Of a DNA stretch of 39,225 bases, positions 1 through 8,756 are shown in pieces. How positions within the stretch are numbered: the stretch's first letter is position 1; every line of letters starts with the position of its first letter. The notes beneath the pieces were generated by a model. The model made no database searches, was not told where the DNA came from, and was given only the letters and a program-made list of their open reading frames with translations. The position numbers and the translations under genes were made by a program. The stretch lies in assembly GCA_024743095.1 (NCBI GenBank), contig JANSXF010000039.1, forward strand, positions 1 to 39,225, given 5' to 3'. This DNA is from Flavobacteriaceae bacterium. Lineage in GTDB: Bacteria; Bacteroidota; Bacteroidia; Flavobacteriales; Flavobacteriaceae.

Positions 1-147
1 AGAAGGTTGAAACAGAATTATCCGTCCCTTTCCAAGAAATATTACAAAGGGACTCTTTGGTCCCCAAGTTATTTTGCCGGGAGTGTCGGGGGCGCACCCC
101 TTGAAACGGTAAAAAAGTACATAGAGGACCAAAAGACCCCCGGTTAA
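1..147 (+). CDS. tnpA: IS200/IS605-family transposase TnpA, C-terminal fragment (5' end outside window)
   Basis: Reading frame 1 is open from the window edge to TAA at 145-147 and encodes 48 residues. It contains the segment LWSPSYFAGSVGGAPLETV followed by KKYIEDQ, the characteristic C-terminus of the Y1 HUH single-strand transposases of the IS200/IS605 family. The catalytic HUH motif and tyrosine lie upstream, outside the window. No tnpB follows on the same strand, so the element is either an IS200-type (tnpA only) or has its accessory gene further left. The match to the family C-terminus is strong; whether the complete gene is intact cannot be seen. Confidence 0.9.
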   Translation, partial: RRLKQNYPSLSKKYYKGTLWSPSYFAGSVGGAPLETVKKYIEDQKTPG

Positions 148-199
148 AAAGCGATTACATCCCTCACCTTAAGGAAAGGGTTTTACGCGACAAGGGATA
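148..199 (+). mobile_element. Probable end of the IS200/IS605 element after tnpA
   Basis: An imperfect hairpin lies 13 bp after the tnpA stop: CCCT (161-164) pairs with AGGG (177-180), and inner CC/GG pairs enclose TTAA. A short imperfect palindrome near each end is what TnpA of this family recognises. The exact element boundary is not visible; it should lie between about 181 and 200, where an unrelated coding frame opens. Confidence 0.5.
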
Positions 200-493
200 A
201 ACAACCGATCGGATTCCATAGATATGACCATTGTGGTCTCCAAAGGTTTTGACGGGGATAAAAAAACCTCTACAATGCGCCACGGCATCGGGGTTGTTGA
301 GCCAAAGTCCTTTAAAAAAATTGAATTTCTGCAAGAAGAGGTTCTGACTCTCAACAATGAATTCTTTGTCACCTTTTTTGCCGAAAACAAGCTGTTAGAA
401 AAAAGGTTCCTATTTCCCAAATACTCTATTACCGAAGACAGCCTTGCCACAATCCCCATCATAGATAAGGAAGGTATTCTTTCCAAGGATTGA
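200..493 (+). pseudogene. C-terminal remnant of an unrecognised protein, probably cut by the IS200/IS605 insertion
   Basis: An open plus-strand frame runs from just after a TAA at 197-199 to TGA at 491-493. It has normal codon use for this genome and amino-acid composition typical of a folded protein (for example RHGIGVVEPKSF, FFVTFFAENKLLEKRF). The first ATG is at 224, but no promoter or start context is evident. The frame opens exactly where the upstream IS element should end. I infer that this is the downstream part of a gene interrupted by the insertion. I do not recognise the family. An ORF on the opposite strand over the same bases is the weaker candidate. Alternatively it is a short intact gene starting at 224. 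Confidence 0.45.
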
Positions 494-543
494 TCGATAT
501 CTTTATAAGATAAAATTTCTCTTTTAACAAAAATTTAATCCCT

Positions 544-569
544 ATTGGTTCGGTTTGTTTCGAACCAAT
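544..569. promoter_or_regulatory. Perfect inverted repeat, probable operator of the GbsR/MarR-type regulator
   Basis: ATTGGTTCG (544-552) and its exact reverse complement CGAACCAAT (561-569) are separated by 8 bp. The dyad sits between the -33 and -7 promoter elements of the gene that starts at 599, which encodes a winged-helix regulator. Dimeric MarR/GbsR-family proteins bind such palindromes, so autorepression of the efflux operon is a reasonable inference. Confidence 0.7.
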
Positions 570-579
570 TGTATTTTTG
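546..579 (+). promoter_or_regulatory. Bacteroidota-type promoter of the efflux operon
   Basis: TATTTTTG at 572-579 fits the -7 consensus TAnnTTTG. A TTG at 546-548 lies 23 bp upstream, at the long limit of the known spacing. Transcription would begin near 585, giving a leader of about 15 nt before the ATG at 599. The -33 element lies inside the operator dyad. Confidence 0.6.
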
Positions 580-598
580 CGCCTTCAAAATCCATCCC

Positions 599-1075
599 AT
601 GGAAAAAACGAAGGAAGAAATAATTGAAACTTTAGGGCTACACTTGGAGCAAGAGCACAATCTGCCCCCTTTGGCAGGTCGTATTTATGCTGTTTTAATA
701 TTAACGGATAAAGACGGGCTTACTTTTGAGGGCTGCTTGGAAAGACTGGGAGCAAGCAAAAGCTCCATATCCACCTCGTTGAACCTATTGCTGAACATGG
801 CCCTTGTAACTTACTTTACCAAGTCCGGTGATCGCAGAAGGTACTTTACCACCGCCAAGAAGAATACCTTCTTTCTTTCCAAACTTCAAGAAAACCTTAA
901 ACGGGTAGAGAAGGAAAAAAACATCATCACCTTGGTTTTGGACTATCATAAAGAAAATAACCCAAAAAAATATGAGGAAGGCCAAACAAGGAACCAAGTG
1001 TATTTGGATTACGTCAATGAAAATGAAAACATCCTGAAACATTCAATCGAAAAATTAGAATCCATTTTAAAATGA
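599..1075 (+). CDS. GbsR/MarR-family winged-helix transcriptional regulator
   Basis: This 158-residue protein starts at ATG 599 rather than at the upstream in-frame TTG at 545, which lies inside the operator/promoter. The N-terminal half has a winged-helix pattern: LAGRIYAVLILTDKDGLTFE, then the recognition-helix region ERLGASKSSISTSLNLLL, then a beta-wing SGDRRRYF. The C-terminal half is charged and helical, as expected for dimerisation. These features fit the GbsR branch of the MarR superfamily. It is the first gene of the RND operon, and its stop overlaps an upstream in-frame ATG of the next gene (ATGA at 1072-1075). It probably represses its own operon through the dyad at 544-569. The inducer is unknown. 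Confidence 0.85.
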   Translation: MEKTKEEIIETLGLHLEQEHNLPPLAGRIYAVLILTDKDGLTFEGCLERLGASKSSISTSLNLLLNMALVTYFTKSGDRRRYFTTAKKNTFFLSKLQENLKRVEKEKNIITLVLDYHKENNPKKYEEGQTRNQVYLDYVNENENILKHSIEKLESILK

Positions 1076-1131
1076 GGAACCCATCCGACAACCATTATCA
1101 CAACAATAACCCTAACAACGTTAGTTCATCT

Positions 1132-2211
1132 ATGAAAACAATAAAATCAATCTTAGTATCAACAGGTGCACTTTTGGTCGTTTCCTGTGGAGGCAAAAAT
1201 CAGCAACAACAAGCTGCCGCACCACAGGCCCCCTCGCTAAAGGTGAACACCCTAGAAAAGCAGGACATCACCTTGTACAACTCATATTCAACCAATATCC
1301 AAGGGGTGCAAAATGTTGAAATCTGGCCAAAGGTTTCTGGGTTTGTACAAAAAATATATGTGGAAGAGGGTCAGCAGGTAAAAAAAGGGCAGATGCTCTT
1401 TAAGTTGGAAACCCAGACGCTTTCCCAAGATGCCCAAGCCGCCAAGGCTGCAGTAAATGTTGCCAAGGTAGAGGTGGACAAGTTGGTCCCTTTGGTGGAA
1501 AAAAATATTGTGAGCCAGGTACAATTGGAAACCGCCAAGGCACAGTTGGAGCAGGCAAAAAGCAATTACAGCAGTATTGCCGCCAATATCGGCTATTCCA
1601 ACATAATTAGTCCCGTGAACGGGTACATTGGTGAAATTCCCTATAAAGTAGGCGCCTTGGTAAGCAGTACAATGGGGACGCCGCTTACCGTTGTATCCGA
1701 TATAAGCAGCATCCGGGCATACTTTTCCATGACGGAAAAAGAATTGTTGCAGATGAAAAGCGAGATGGTCGATCAAGGAGCTTCCGGCTCGTCTGAAAAT
1801 ACCCCTGAGGTAGAATTGGTGATGATCAATGGTCAAACCTATCCACAAAAAGGAAAAATCGCCATGGTGAACAACATTATCAATCCAACCACAGGAAGCG
1901 TAACGCTAAGGGCGGATTTTGACAACCCCAACCGACTGTTGAGCTCTGGCAGTACGGGTAAAATAAAAGTTCCGTCCAATTACGAAAACGTATTTGTGAT
2001 CCCTCAATTTGCCACTGTAGACCTACAAGGGACCAAAATGGTATTTGTGCTCAATGATGATAACTCGGTCAGCACAGTGCCATTGCAAATAAAGGCTCAA
2101 ACCAATACCGCGTTTATCGTAGAGGAAGGTTTGGAAGCAGGGGCCACCATCGTGACCGAAGGCGTATCAAAACTTAAGAGTGGCCAAGCCATCAATCCTG
2201 TAAAACAATAA
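1132..2211 (+). CDS. RND efflux periplasmic adaptor (membrane fusion) lipoprotein, AcrA/MexA type
   Basis: This 359-residue adaptor links an inner-membrane RND pump to an outer-membrane channel. From ATG 1132 the protein has a lipoprotein signal ending in LVVSC with the lipidated Cys at residue 19. The ATG at 1072 would add 20 Asn/His-rich residues ahead of the signal, so 1132 is preferred. After a Gln/Ala-rich linker come the lipoyl/barrel-sandwich half (VSGFVQKIYVEEGQQVKKGQ), an alpha-helical hairpin (about residues 100-160), the second half-motif (ISPVNGYIGEIPYKVG), a beta-barrel and the membrane-proximal domain ending at GQAINPVKQ. It is 32 bp upstream of the pump gene, in an operon with regulator, pump and channel. 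Confidence 0.93.
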   Translation: MKTIKSILVSTGALLVVSCGGKNQQQQAAAPQAPSLKVNTLEKQDITLYNSYSTNIQGVQNVEIWPKVSGFVQKIYVEEGQQVKKGQMLFKLETQTLSQDAQAAKAAVNVAKVEVDKLVPLVEKNIVSQVQLETAKAQLEQAKSNYSSIAANIGYSNIISPVNGYIGEIPYKVGALVSSTMGTPLTVVSDISSIRAYFSMTEKELLQMKSEMVDQGASGSSENTPEVELVMINGQTYPQKGKIAMVNNIINPTTGSVTLRADFDNPNRLLSSGSTGKIKVPSNYENVFVIPQFATVDLQGTKMVFVLNDDNSVSTVPLQIKAQTNTAFIVEEGLEAGATIVTEGVSKLKSGQAINPVKQ

Positions 2212-2243
2212 TTGCTATCAATCATTTATAGAACAACGAATAT

Positions 2244-5200
2244 ATGTTCCAAAAATTTATAGATCGTCCTGTACTTTCCACAGTAATATCCGTTATTATT
2301 TTGATATTGGGTGTTCTGGGACTCAGTACACTGCCCGTAGAACAATATCCCGAGATTGCCCCCCCGACCGTACAGGTAACCGCCAATTACACCGGTGCCA
2401 ATGCCGAAACGGTGCTTAAAAGTGTGGTAATCCCCCTCGAGGAACAGATCAATGGTGTGGAGGGCATGACCTACATGACCTCTTCCGCCAGTAACGATGG
2501 TGCCGCCAACATCAGCGTATTTTTTGAGTTGGGCGTTGACCCCGATATTGCAGCGGTAAACGTTCAAAACCGAGTTGCAAGAGCTAACAGCCTTTTGCCC
2601 CAAGAGGTTATAAATACCGGGGTCACCACCCAAAAGGCACAGAACAGTGCATTGCTGTTCTTCTCCATTTATTCCGAAAACGAGGATTACGATGCCACTT
2701 TTGTGGAGAATTACGCCAAAATCAACTTGGTCCCCCAGTTACAAAGGATCAAGGGCGTTGGTAACGTCAACGTATTTGGGGCCAAGGATTATTCCATGCG
2801 GATCTGGATATCTCCCGATAAAATGGCCGCATATAATTTGGTTCCTGCTGATATTCAAGCTGCTTTAAGGGAGCAGAACACAGAAGCGGCCACAGGTAAA
2901 ATTGGTGAGAACGCCGATGGTATTTTTGAATATGTGATAAAATATAAGGGTCGTCTCTCCGAAGTAAAGGAATATGAAAACATTATTCTGAAAACTACCG
3001 AAGGTGGCGGGTTCCTTAGGCTAAAGGATGTTGCCGATATTGAACTGGGAGCCTTAAGCTACGTAAGAAAGAACTCCGGTATGGGTAATCCCGGTGTTGC
3101 CGTAGGGGTCTACCAAACAGCTGGTTCCAATGCAAAAGAGATCATCGATCAGATCGAAACTATTTTGGAAGAATCAAAGGCAGATTTCCCAAAAGGATTT
3201 GATTATGTTATCCCTTTCAACTCCAAGGACTTTTTGGATGCATCCATAGACCATGTGGTCCAGACATTGATCGAGGCATTTATTTTGGTTTTCATTGTGG
3301 TGTTCCTGTTCCTTCAGGACTTTAGGTCCACCCTTATACCGGCCATTGCCGTGCCCGTTGCCATTGTAGGTACTTTTTTCTTCCTGCAACTCTTCGGGTA
3401 TTCCATCAACATGCTTACCCTTTTCGCCATGATCTTGGCCATTGGTATTGTTGTGGATGATGCGATTGTGGTGGTAGAGGCAGTGCACGCCAAATTGGAA
3501 GATGGGTCCAGTTCCGCAAAAACCGCCACCAAAAATGCCATGGGGGAAATATCGGGGGCCATTATCTCCATTACCTTGGTAATGTCCGCGGTATTTATCC
3601 CGGTTTCATTCATTCAAGGTTCTTCCGGGGTCTTTTATCAACAGTTTGGTATTACCTTGGCCGTTGCTATTTTGATATCTGCCGTGAACGCCCTAACGTT
3701 GAGTCCTGCCCTTGCAGCGCTCTTCTTAAAACCGCATGATCATGAAAAAGGTAAAAAATCCAATTTCCTGAACCGGTTCTTCAAGGCTTTCAATGTTGGA
3801 TTTACGGCCATGACCAACAGGTACACCAATACCATTGGTAATTTGGTAAAAAGAAAATGGATCACCCTCGCACTATTGGCAGGTTTCAGTGTGCTGGCAG
3901 TATTCTTGTTCAAATCGACACCCTCAGGGTTTGTGCCGGACGAGGACCGTGGAATAATCTTTGCCAACGTGAGCATGCCCCCTGGGACCACTATCGAAAA
4001 AACAGAAGAGACCATCATGAAGTTGGATTCCATTTATGAGTCCATGGATGTGATAGATGCACGAATGAGCGTGGCAGGTTTCAGTTTGTTGAGCCGTGTA
4101 AGTGCCGGGTCTTATGCATTCTCCATTATGAAGTTGAAGGACTGGAGCGAAAGGGACGCCGATTCACTTTCAGTAAATGCCACTTTACAACGATTGTATG
4201 GGATTACGGCAGGTTTCAATGATGCGGAGATCATCTACTTTACCCCTCCCAGTATTCAAGGGTTTGGTACCAGTTCGGGTTTTGAAGTGCAACTTCAAAG
4301 TAAAACAGGGGAAGACTGGAATTCCATCAACGATGTGAAAAATCAATTTTTGGGAGCGTTGAACGCCAGACCGGAAATTCAATACGCCATTTCTCAGTTC
4401 GATCCAGGTTTCCCTCAATACGATTTGGAAATCGACCTCGAAAAAGTAAAAATGGCAGGGCTGACAGCTACTGATATTTTCAATTCGCTTCAAGGGTATT
4501 TTGGAGGTATCTATGCCACGGATTTCAACAAATTCGGTAAGCAGTACCGTGTTATGATACAGGCCAAACCAGAAGATCGTGCGAACGAAGACTCTTTGAA
4601 CCATATTTTCGTTAGGAACGCCAATGGTGAATCCGTTGCGGTAAGTCAGTTTGTAAACCTTAAAAAGATATATGGCCCAGAGGTGGTCCAGCGTTTTAAC
4701 CTTTTGAGCTCAGTGAACATTACCGGGGTACCCAATCCAGGGTTTAGTACCGGTGATGCCATTAATGCCATAGAAGAGGTAGCGGCCCAAGTATTGCCGA
4801 CTTCCTATACTTATGACTATTCCGGTCTTACAAGGGAAGAGAGCAATGCAGGTTCCCAGACCATCCTCATATTTATCTTGAGCTTGGTGTTCGTATATTT
4901 CTTGCTGAGCGCACAGTATGAAAGTTATATTTTACCGCTTTCCATATTGTTGTCACTACCCTTTGGTATTGCAGGAGCCATCCTTTTCATCAACTTGGCG
5001 GGCTTGCAGAACAATATCTATTTCCAGATTGCATTGATCATGCTGATCGGTCTTTTGGCCAAGAACGCCATTTTGATAGTGGAGTTTGCACTCCAACGTA
5101 GACGGGCAGGTCTATCACTGTTCGATGCCGCTGCAGACGGCGCGCGTGCCAGGCTACGTCCAATATTGATGACCTCCTTTGCATTCATCTTCGGTCTACT

Positions 5201-5387
5201 GCCCCTGGCACTTTCATCAGGTATCGGGGCCATCGGTAACCAATCTATCGGCGTTAGCGCTGTTGGGGGGATGCTGGTAGGTACCATTTTGGGAGTATTC
5301 GTGGTACCTGTGCTATTTGTGGTGTTCCAAGCCCTGCAAGAACGCATATCGGGAAAACCGGAATCCATTGAAGTAAACAATGCTTAA
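2244..5387 (+). CDS. RND multidrug efflux permease, AcrB/MexB (HAE1) type
   Basis: This is the 1047-residue inner-membrane proton/drug antiporter of the tripartite pump, the usual length for HAE1 pumps. Visible family marks are the start MFQKFIDRPVLSTVISVII (first membrane helix) and the paired Asp of TM4 in GIVVDDAIVVVE (near residues 404-405). The linker after TM6 carries GFVPDEDRG, and the essential TM10 Lys is in GLLAKNAILIVEF (near residue 939). Two large periplasmic loops separate TM1-2 and TM7-8. The Asp pair and Lys form the proton relay in AcrB and all are present, so the pump should be active. Hydrophobic-drug rather than metal export is inferred from the HAE1-like sequence. The substrate is unknown. 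Confidence 0.95.
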   Translation: MFQKFIDRPVLSTVISVIILILGVLGLSTLPVEQYPEIAPPTVQVTANYTGANAETVLKSVVIPLEEQINGVEGMTYMTSSASNDGAANISVFFELGVDPDIAAVNVQNRVARANSLLPQEVINTGVTTQKAQNSALLFFSIYSENEDYDATFVENYAKINLVPQLQRIKGVGNVNVFGAKDYSMRIWISPDKMAAYNLVPADIQAALREQNTEAATGKIGENADGIFEYVIKYKGRLSEVKEYENIILKTTEGGGFLRLKDVADIELGALSYVRKNSGMGNPGVAVGVYQTAGSNAKEIIDQIETILEESKADFPKGFDYVIPFNSKDFLDASIDHVVQTLIEAFILVFIVVFLFLQDFRSTLIPAIAVPVAIVGTFFFLQLFGYSINMLTLFAMILAIGIVVDDAIVVVEAVHAKLEDGSSSAKTATKNAMGEISGAIISITLVMSAVFIPVSFIQGSSGVFYQQFGITLAVAILISAVNALTLSPALAALFLKPHDHEKGKKSNFLNRFFKAFNVGFTAMTNRYTNTIGNLVKRKWITLALLAGFSVLAVFLFKSTPSGFVPDEDRGIIFANVSMPPGTTIEKTEETIMKLDSIYESMDVIDARMSVAGFSLLSRVSAGSYAFSIMKLKDWSERDADSLSVNATLQRLYGITAGFNDAEIIYFTPPSIQGFGTSSGFEVQLQSKTGEDWNSINDVKNQFLGALNARPEIQYAISQFDPGFPQYDLEIDLEKVKMAGLTATDIFNSLQGYFGGIYATDFNKFGKQYRVMIQAKPEDRANEDSLNHIFVRNANGESVAVSQFVNLKKIYGPEVVQRFNLLSSVNITGVPNPGFSTGDAINAIEEVAAQVLPTSYTYDYSGLTREESNAGSQTILIFILSLVFVYFLLSAQYESYILPLSILLSLPFGIAGAILFINLAGLQNNIYFQIALIMLIGLLAKNAILIVEFALQRRRAGLSLFDAAADGARARLRPILMTSFAFIFGLLPLALSSGIGAIGNQSIGVSAVGGMLVGTILGVFVVPVLFVVFQALQERISGKPESIEVNNA

Positions 5388-5404
5388 TTACAAAGCTTAA
5401 AAAA

Positions 5405-6805
5405 ATGAAAATAAAATCCATATATAAATTCACCCTAGTACTTTCAGTACCGCTCTTGCTCCAATCCTGTTTTGTGGCAAAAAACTATTCCAGGCCCGAG
5501 GTGGAAACCGAGAATTTGTACAGAACGGACAATCTGCCACAGGACAGTGTCTCCATGGCGGATGTTTCTTGGACGGACCTCTTCAAAGACGAACAGCTAA
5601 AGTCCTACATTCAAGAAGGTCTGGACAACAACATTGATGTCAGGATTGCCCTGCAAAACGTAGTGGCGGCCGAGGCATACCTAAAACAGGGAAAGGCCGG
5701 GTACTATCCGACCCTTTCGGGAACGGCCAGTTTTACAAGAACAAAAAACTCCCGTAACAGCCAGTTCGGTAGCTTTTTCACCAGTGCCCTGGAGCAATAT
5801 GAACTATCGGGCAGCCTATCTTGGGAAGCCGATATCTGGGGCAAGATCAGAAGCAATAAAAGAGCTTTTGGGGCGGCCTATTTACAGAACGTTACCGCCC
5901 ATCAGGCCGTAAAAACGCAATTGGTGGCAAATATTGCCACCAGCTACTATCAATTGTTGGCATTGGACAAACAATTGGAGGTTGCCAAACAAACCCTGGA
6001 GTCCAGAAAAAATAGTTTGGAGACCACCGAGGCCCTAAAAGATGCCGGGCAGGTAACCGAAGTTGCCGTAAAACAGACCCAGGCACAGGTCCATACCACT
6101 GAAATTATAGTAATCGACCTTGAGAACAACATAAAGCTCTTGGAAAACGCCTTTAGTATTCTTTTGGGCGAAGGACCACAAAACATTCAACGTACCACAT
6201 TGGATGACCAAACCATTGAAACGGAATTGCGCACAGGGGTCCCCTATCAACTTCTAGCCAATCGCCCCGATGTGATGCAAGCAGAATATGGCCTTATCAA
6301 TGCTTTTGAATTGACCAACGTGGCCAAAAGTAGCCTTTATCCTTCTTTGAGCCTATCGGCATCGGGAGGTTTTCAAAGTTTGGAACTGGACAATTGGCTG
6401 GATGCCAGCTCCTTGTTTTCGAACTTGGTCGGTTCGTTGACTCAGCCCATTTTTAACGGTAGACGTCTCCGCACTCAAATGGAAGTGGCCAAGGTCCAAC
6501 AAGAACAAGCATTTTTAAGTTATAAACAAGCTTTGCTCACAGCTGGAAGAGAAGTGAGCGATGCCCTTTATAGCTATGATGCAGAAACCCAAAAGTTGGA
6601 GGCACGCTCCAAGGAACTTGAAGCTTATGCCGCAGCGGAAGATTATTCCGAAGAACTGCTCAACAACGGATTGGCCAACTATTTGGAGGTTCTCACCGCA
6701 CGTCAAAATGCGCTGAACTCCGAACTCAATTACGTAAACACACAATATGCGCAACTTAGTTCCATCGTAGAGTTATACAGGGCTCTTGGAGGGGGTTGGA
6801 AATAA
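5405..6805 (+). CDS. TolC/OprM-type outer-membrane efflux lipoprotein
   Basis: This 466-residue channel completes the RND system. The N-terminus is a lipoprotein signal ending in LLQSC with the acylated Cys at residue 22, followed by YSRPEVETE. A similar motif after the Cys is common in the NodT/OprM group. Two repeats of the outer-membrane efflux fold follow, with long amphipathic helices, for example YYQLLALDKQLEVAKQTLES in the first half and SYKQALLTAGREVSDALYSY in the second. GVPYQLLANRPDVMQAEY is the signature between the halves. It lies 17 bp after the pump gene and its last 20 bases overlap the TetR gene. Confidence 0.93.
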   Translation: MKIKSIYKFTLVLSVPLLLQSCFVAKNYSRPEVETENLYRTDNLPQDSVSMADVSWTDLFKDEQLKSYIQEGLDNNIDVRIALQNVVAAEAYLKQGKAGYYPTLSGTASFTRTKNSRNSQFGSFFTSALEQYELSGSLSWEADIWGKIRSNKRAFGAAYLQNVTAHQAVKTQLVANIATSYYQLLALDKQLEVAKQTLESRKNSLETTEALKDAGQVTEVAVKQTQAQVHTTEIIVIDLENNIKLLENAFSILLGEGPQNIQRTTLDDQTIETELRTGVPYQLLANRPDVMQAEYGLINAFELTNVAKSSLYPSLSLSASGGFQSLELDNWLDASSLFSNLVGSLTQPIFNGRRLRTQMEVAKVQQEQAFLSYKQALLTAGREVSDALYSYDAETQKLEARSKELEAYAAAEDYSEELLNNGLANYLEVLTARQNALNSELNYVNTQYAQLSSIVELYRALGGGWK

Positions 6806-7418
6806 AAACTTTGTCTTGGGAGATAAAAAGGACATATTGGTCTATGCCATCGAGAACTTCACCAAGTTTGGAAGCAAGCGTTTCTCCATGGATGAACTGG
6901 CCAAAAACCTTGGCATTTCAAAAAAGACCCTGTACAAACATTTTAACAGTAAAGAAAAACTGGTCAAGGAGAGCCTTCAATATTACTTGGGCAATATTAG
7001 GGCCAATGTCGACAATTACATACTCGAAAACCCCAACGAAGAACAGCCCCTTACCACGGTAATTTTTATATACAAGCAAGGGTTGATCACTTTTCAAGAA
7101 ATCAACCCTGCTTTTCTATATGGGCTCCATAAATATTATCCGGAGGCATATGAAATATATTCCCGCTTAAAAAAGGACATTGTTTGGGACATTGTATGTC
7201 CTTTATTACAAAAAGCCCAAGAGTTGGGCCAAGTAAGGAATAACGTAAATATTGAACTGGTCTGTACACTTTTTTTGTCCCGGATGGAAGAAACCGTGTA
7301 TTCCAAGGCCAATCTATTCGATGAATACAGCATTCATGAACTGTTGGAGCACATCATTATCAATAACCTAAGGGGCATACTCACCTTGGAATATCTTCAA
7401 AAAAGCCCACTTCAGTAG
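6786..7418 (+). CDS. TetR/AcrR-family transcriptional regulator, last gene of the efflux operon
   Basis: The frame encodes up to 210 residues. Its N-terminal HTH reads FTKFGSKRFSMDELAKNLGI then SKKTLYKHFNSKEKLVKESL, a clear TetR pattern, followed by a helical ligand-binding domain. No ATG lies in frame before the HTH, so translation must start at TTG 6786, overlapping the end of the channel gene by 20 bases, or at TTG 6816. Both suggest coupling to translation of the upstream gene. Co-transcription points to a role in controlling the pump or a related regulon, in addition to the GbsR-type regulator at the head of the operon. Its target is not identifiable here. Confidence 0.88.
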   Translation: MEGVGNKNFVLGDKKDILVYAIENFTKFGSKRFSMDELAKNLGISKKTLYKHFNSKEKLVKESLQYYLGNIRANVDNYILENPNEEQPLTTVIFIYKQGLITFQEINPAFLYGLHKYYPEAYEIYSRLKKDIVWDIVCPLLQKAQELGQVRNNVNIELVCTLFLSRMEETVYSKANLFDEYSIHELLEHIIINNLRGILTLEYLQKSPLQ

Positions 7419-7501
7419 CCCTAGAGCTGTCAATTCTTTAAATAAACGCGCCCAATTTTAATATATCCACTCTCAAACAGCTGATTTTTACGTTTTTAGC
7501 A

Positions 7502-7532
7502 TTGGTTTTAGTTGAACAATCGGCTAACTTTA
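7502..7532 (+). promoter_or_regulatory. Candidate promoter of the aminotransferase/AEC genes
   Basis: TAACTTTA (7525-7532) matches 7 of 8 positions of the -7 consensus TAnnTTTG, and TTG (7502-7504) lies 20 bp upstream. The ATG follows 24 bp after the box. Confidence 0.45.
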
Positions 7533-7556
7533 AGTTCTTCTAAAAACTAAAAACCA

Positions 7557-8756
7557 ATGGCAACTACAACCAACATCAACAGACGTGACTGGATAAGAAA
7601 AAGTATGCTCACTGCCGGTGGGGCAATGGCACTGCCCTATATTGGATTGGCTGAGACACCAAAAGCACCTTTAACACTAGATGCAGAGGGCAACGCAATC
7701 TACAGTCCTTTCTTTAAAGAATATTTACCGAAACCGAAAGCCGCCTTTCCTGAATTGGCCGCCAAGTTGAATGCCAACGAAAATCCATACGGGCCTTCCC
7801 CAATGGCCTTGGAGGCCTTTAGGAATGCAGCGTCGGGCGGTAACAGATACGCTTGGAAAGAATTGTATCAACTTGTAGAGAAGATTGCCGATTTTGAAGC
7901 AGTAGAGAGCAAAAACGTTATGATGGGCCCCGGCTCGTCCGACCTCTTGGAAAAAACGGCCATGGTCTTCTTTATGAACGGGGGCAATGTGGTCTCCGCC
8001 GACCCGGCCTATATGTCTCTTATCCGTGTTGCGGAATCCGTTGGGGCTACATGGAAACCAGTCCCATTGAAAGACGATTGGTCGCACGACCTTGATGCCA
8101 TGGAGGCAGCCATTGATGATGAAACAAAATTGGTTTACATCTGTAACCCGAACAACCCGACGGGCTCCATGACAGACCATGATAAATTGGTCGATTTTTG
8201 TTCAAGGGTATCCGAAAAGGTCCCGGTATTTGTTGATGAAGCTTATTTATGGTTCTTGGAAGACGGAGCCAAAAAGAGTATGGTATCGTTGGTAAACGAA
8301 GGGAAAGATGTAATTATCGCCAGAACTTTCTCAAAAATACATGGTATGGCCGGTCTGCGCGTGGGCTATGCCGTTGCATTGGAAGAAACCCTGGGAAGGA
8401 TACAAAAAATCACCCGTGGTGGTATGGGCATTTCACTTCCATCGGTTTATGCCGCAATGGCCGCAATGGACGATGGAGCATTTATAGAAAAGTCCCGTGG
8501 CCTTAACGCCGAATGTAGGGAATATGTGTACAAGAGCTTAGATCAATTGGGAATCACCTCTTATGTTCCCTCTTCTACCAGTTTTATCATTTTCCCTATT
8601 GAGATGGAAGGGCAGGCATTCTTGGAACAAATGACAGAGTTGAAGGTGGGTGTCCGTGCTTTCCAGTTTATGGACCAGAACTGGTGCCGCGTAAGTATGG
8701 GAACCATGGACGAAATGAAAACATTTACCGCCGCACTCAATAAAGTGTTGGTATAG
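7557..8756 (+). CDS. Tat-exported PLP-dependent aminotransferase, histidinol-phosphate aminotransferase-like
   Basis: The protein has 399 residues. The N-terminus carries a twin-arginine signal (NRRDWIRKS, Arg 9-10) followed by a hydrophobic stretch (MLTAGGAMALPYIGLAE), so export folded with its cofactor is predicted. The mature part is a fold-type I aminotransferase: LNANENPYGPSP near the start, the CNPNNPTG motif and FVDEAYLWF. ARTFSKIHGMAGLRVGYA contains the PLP-binding Lys near residue 260. This pattern is closest to HisC, but the signal peptide and lack of his neighbours argue against histidine synthesis. It overlaps the AEC carrier gene by one base, suggesting a joint role in amino-acid turnover. 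The substrate is unknown. Confidence 0.85.
   Translation: MATTTNINRRDWIRKSMLTAGGAMALPYIGLAETPKAPLTLDAEGNAIYSPFFKEYLPKPKAAFPELAAKLNANENPYGPSPMALEAFRNAASGGNRYAWKELYQLVEKIADFEAVESKNVMMGPGSSDLLEKTAMVFFMNGGNVVSADPAYMSLIRVAESVGATWKPVPLKDDWSHDLDAMEAAIDDETKLVYICNPNNPTGSMTDHDKLVDFCSRVSEKVPVFVDEAYLWFLEDGAKKSMVSLVNEGKDVIIARTFSKIHGMAGLRVGYAVALEETLGRIQKITRGGMGISLPSVYAAMAAMDDGAFIEKSRGLNAECREYVYKSLDQLGITSYVPSSTSFIIFPIEMEGQAFLEQMTELKVGVRAFQFMDQNWCRVSMGTMDEMKTFTAALNKVLV

Noticed and set aside
169..486. Minus-strand ORF opposite the gene remnant at 200-493
   Set aside because: Low-complexity Ser/Arg-rich composition and no initiation context; the plus-strand frame has normal codon use.
1288..1848. Long minus-strand ORF inside the efflux adaptor gene
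   Set aside because: It is antisense to a clearly conserved protein and has no recognisable family.
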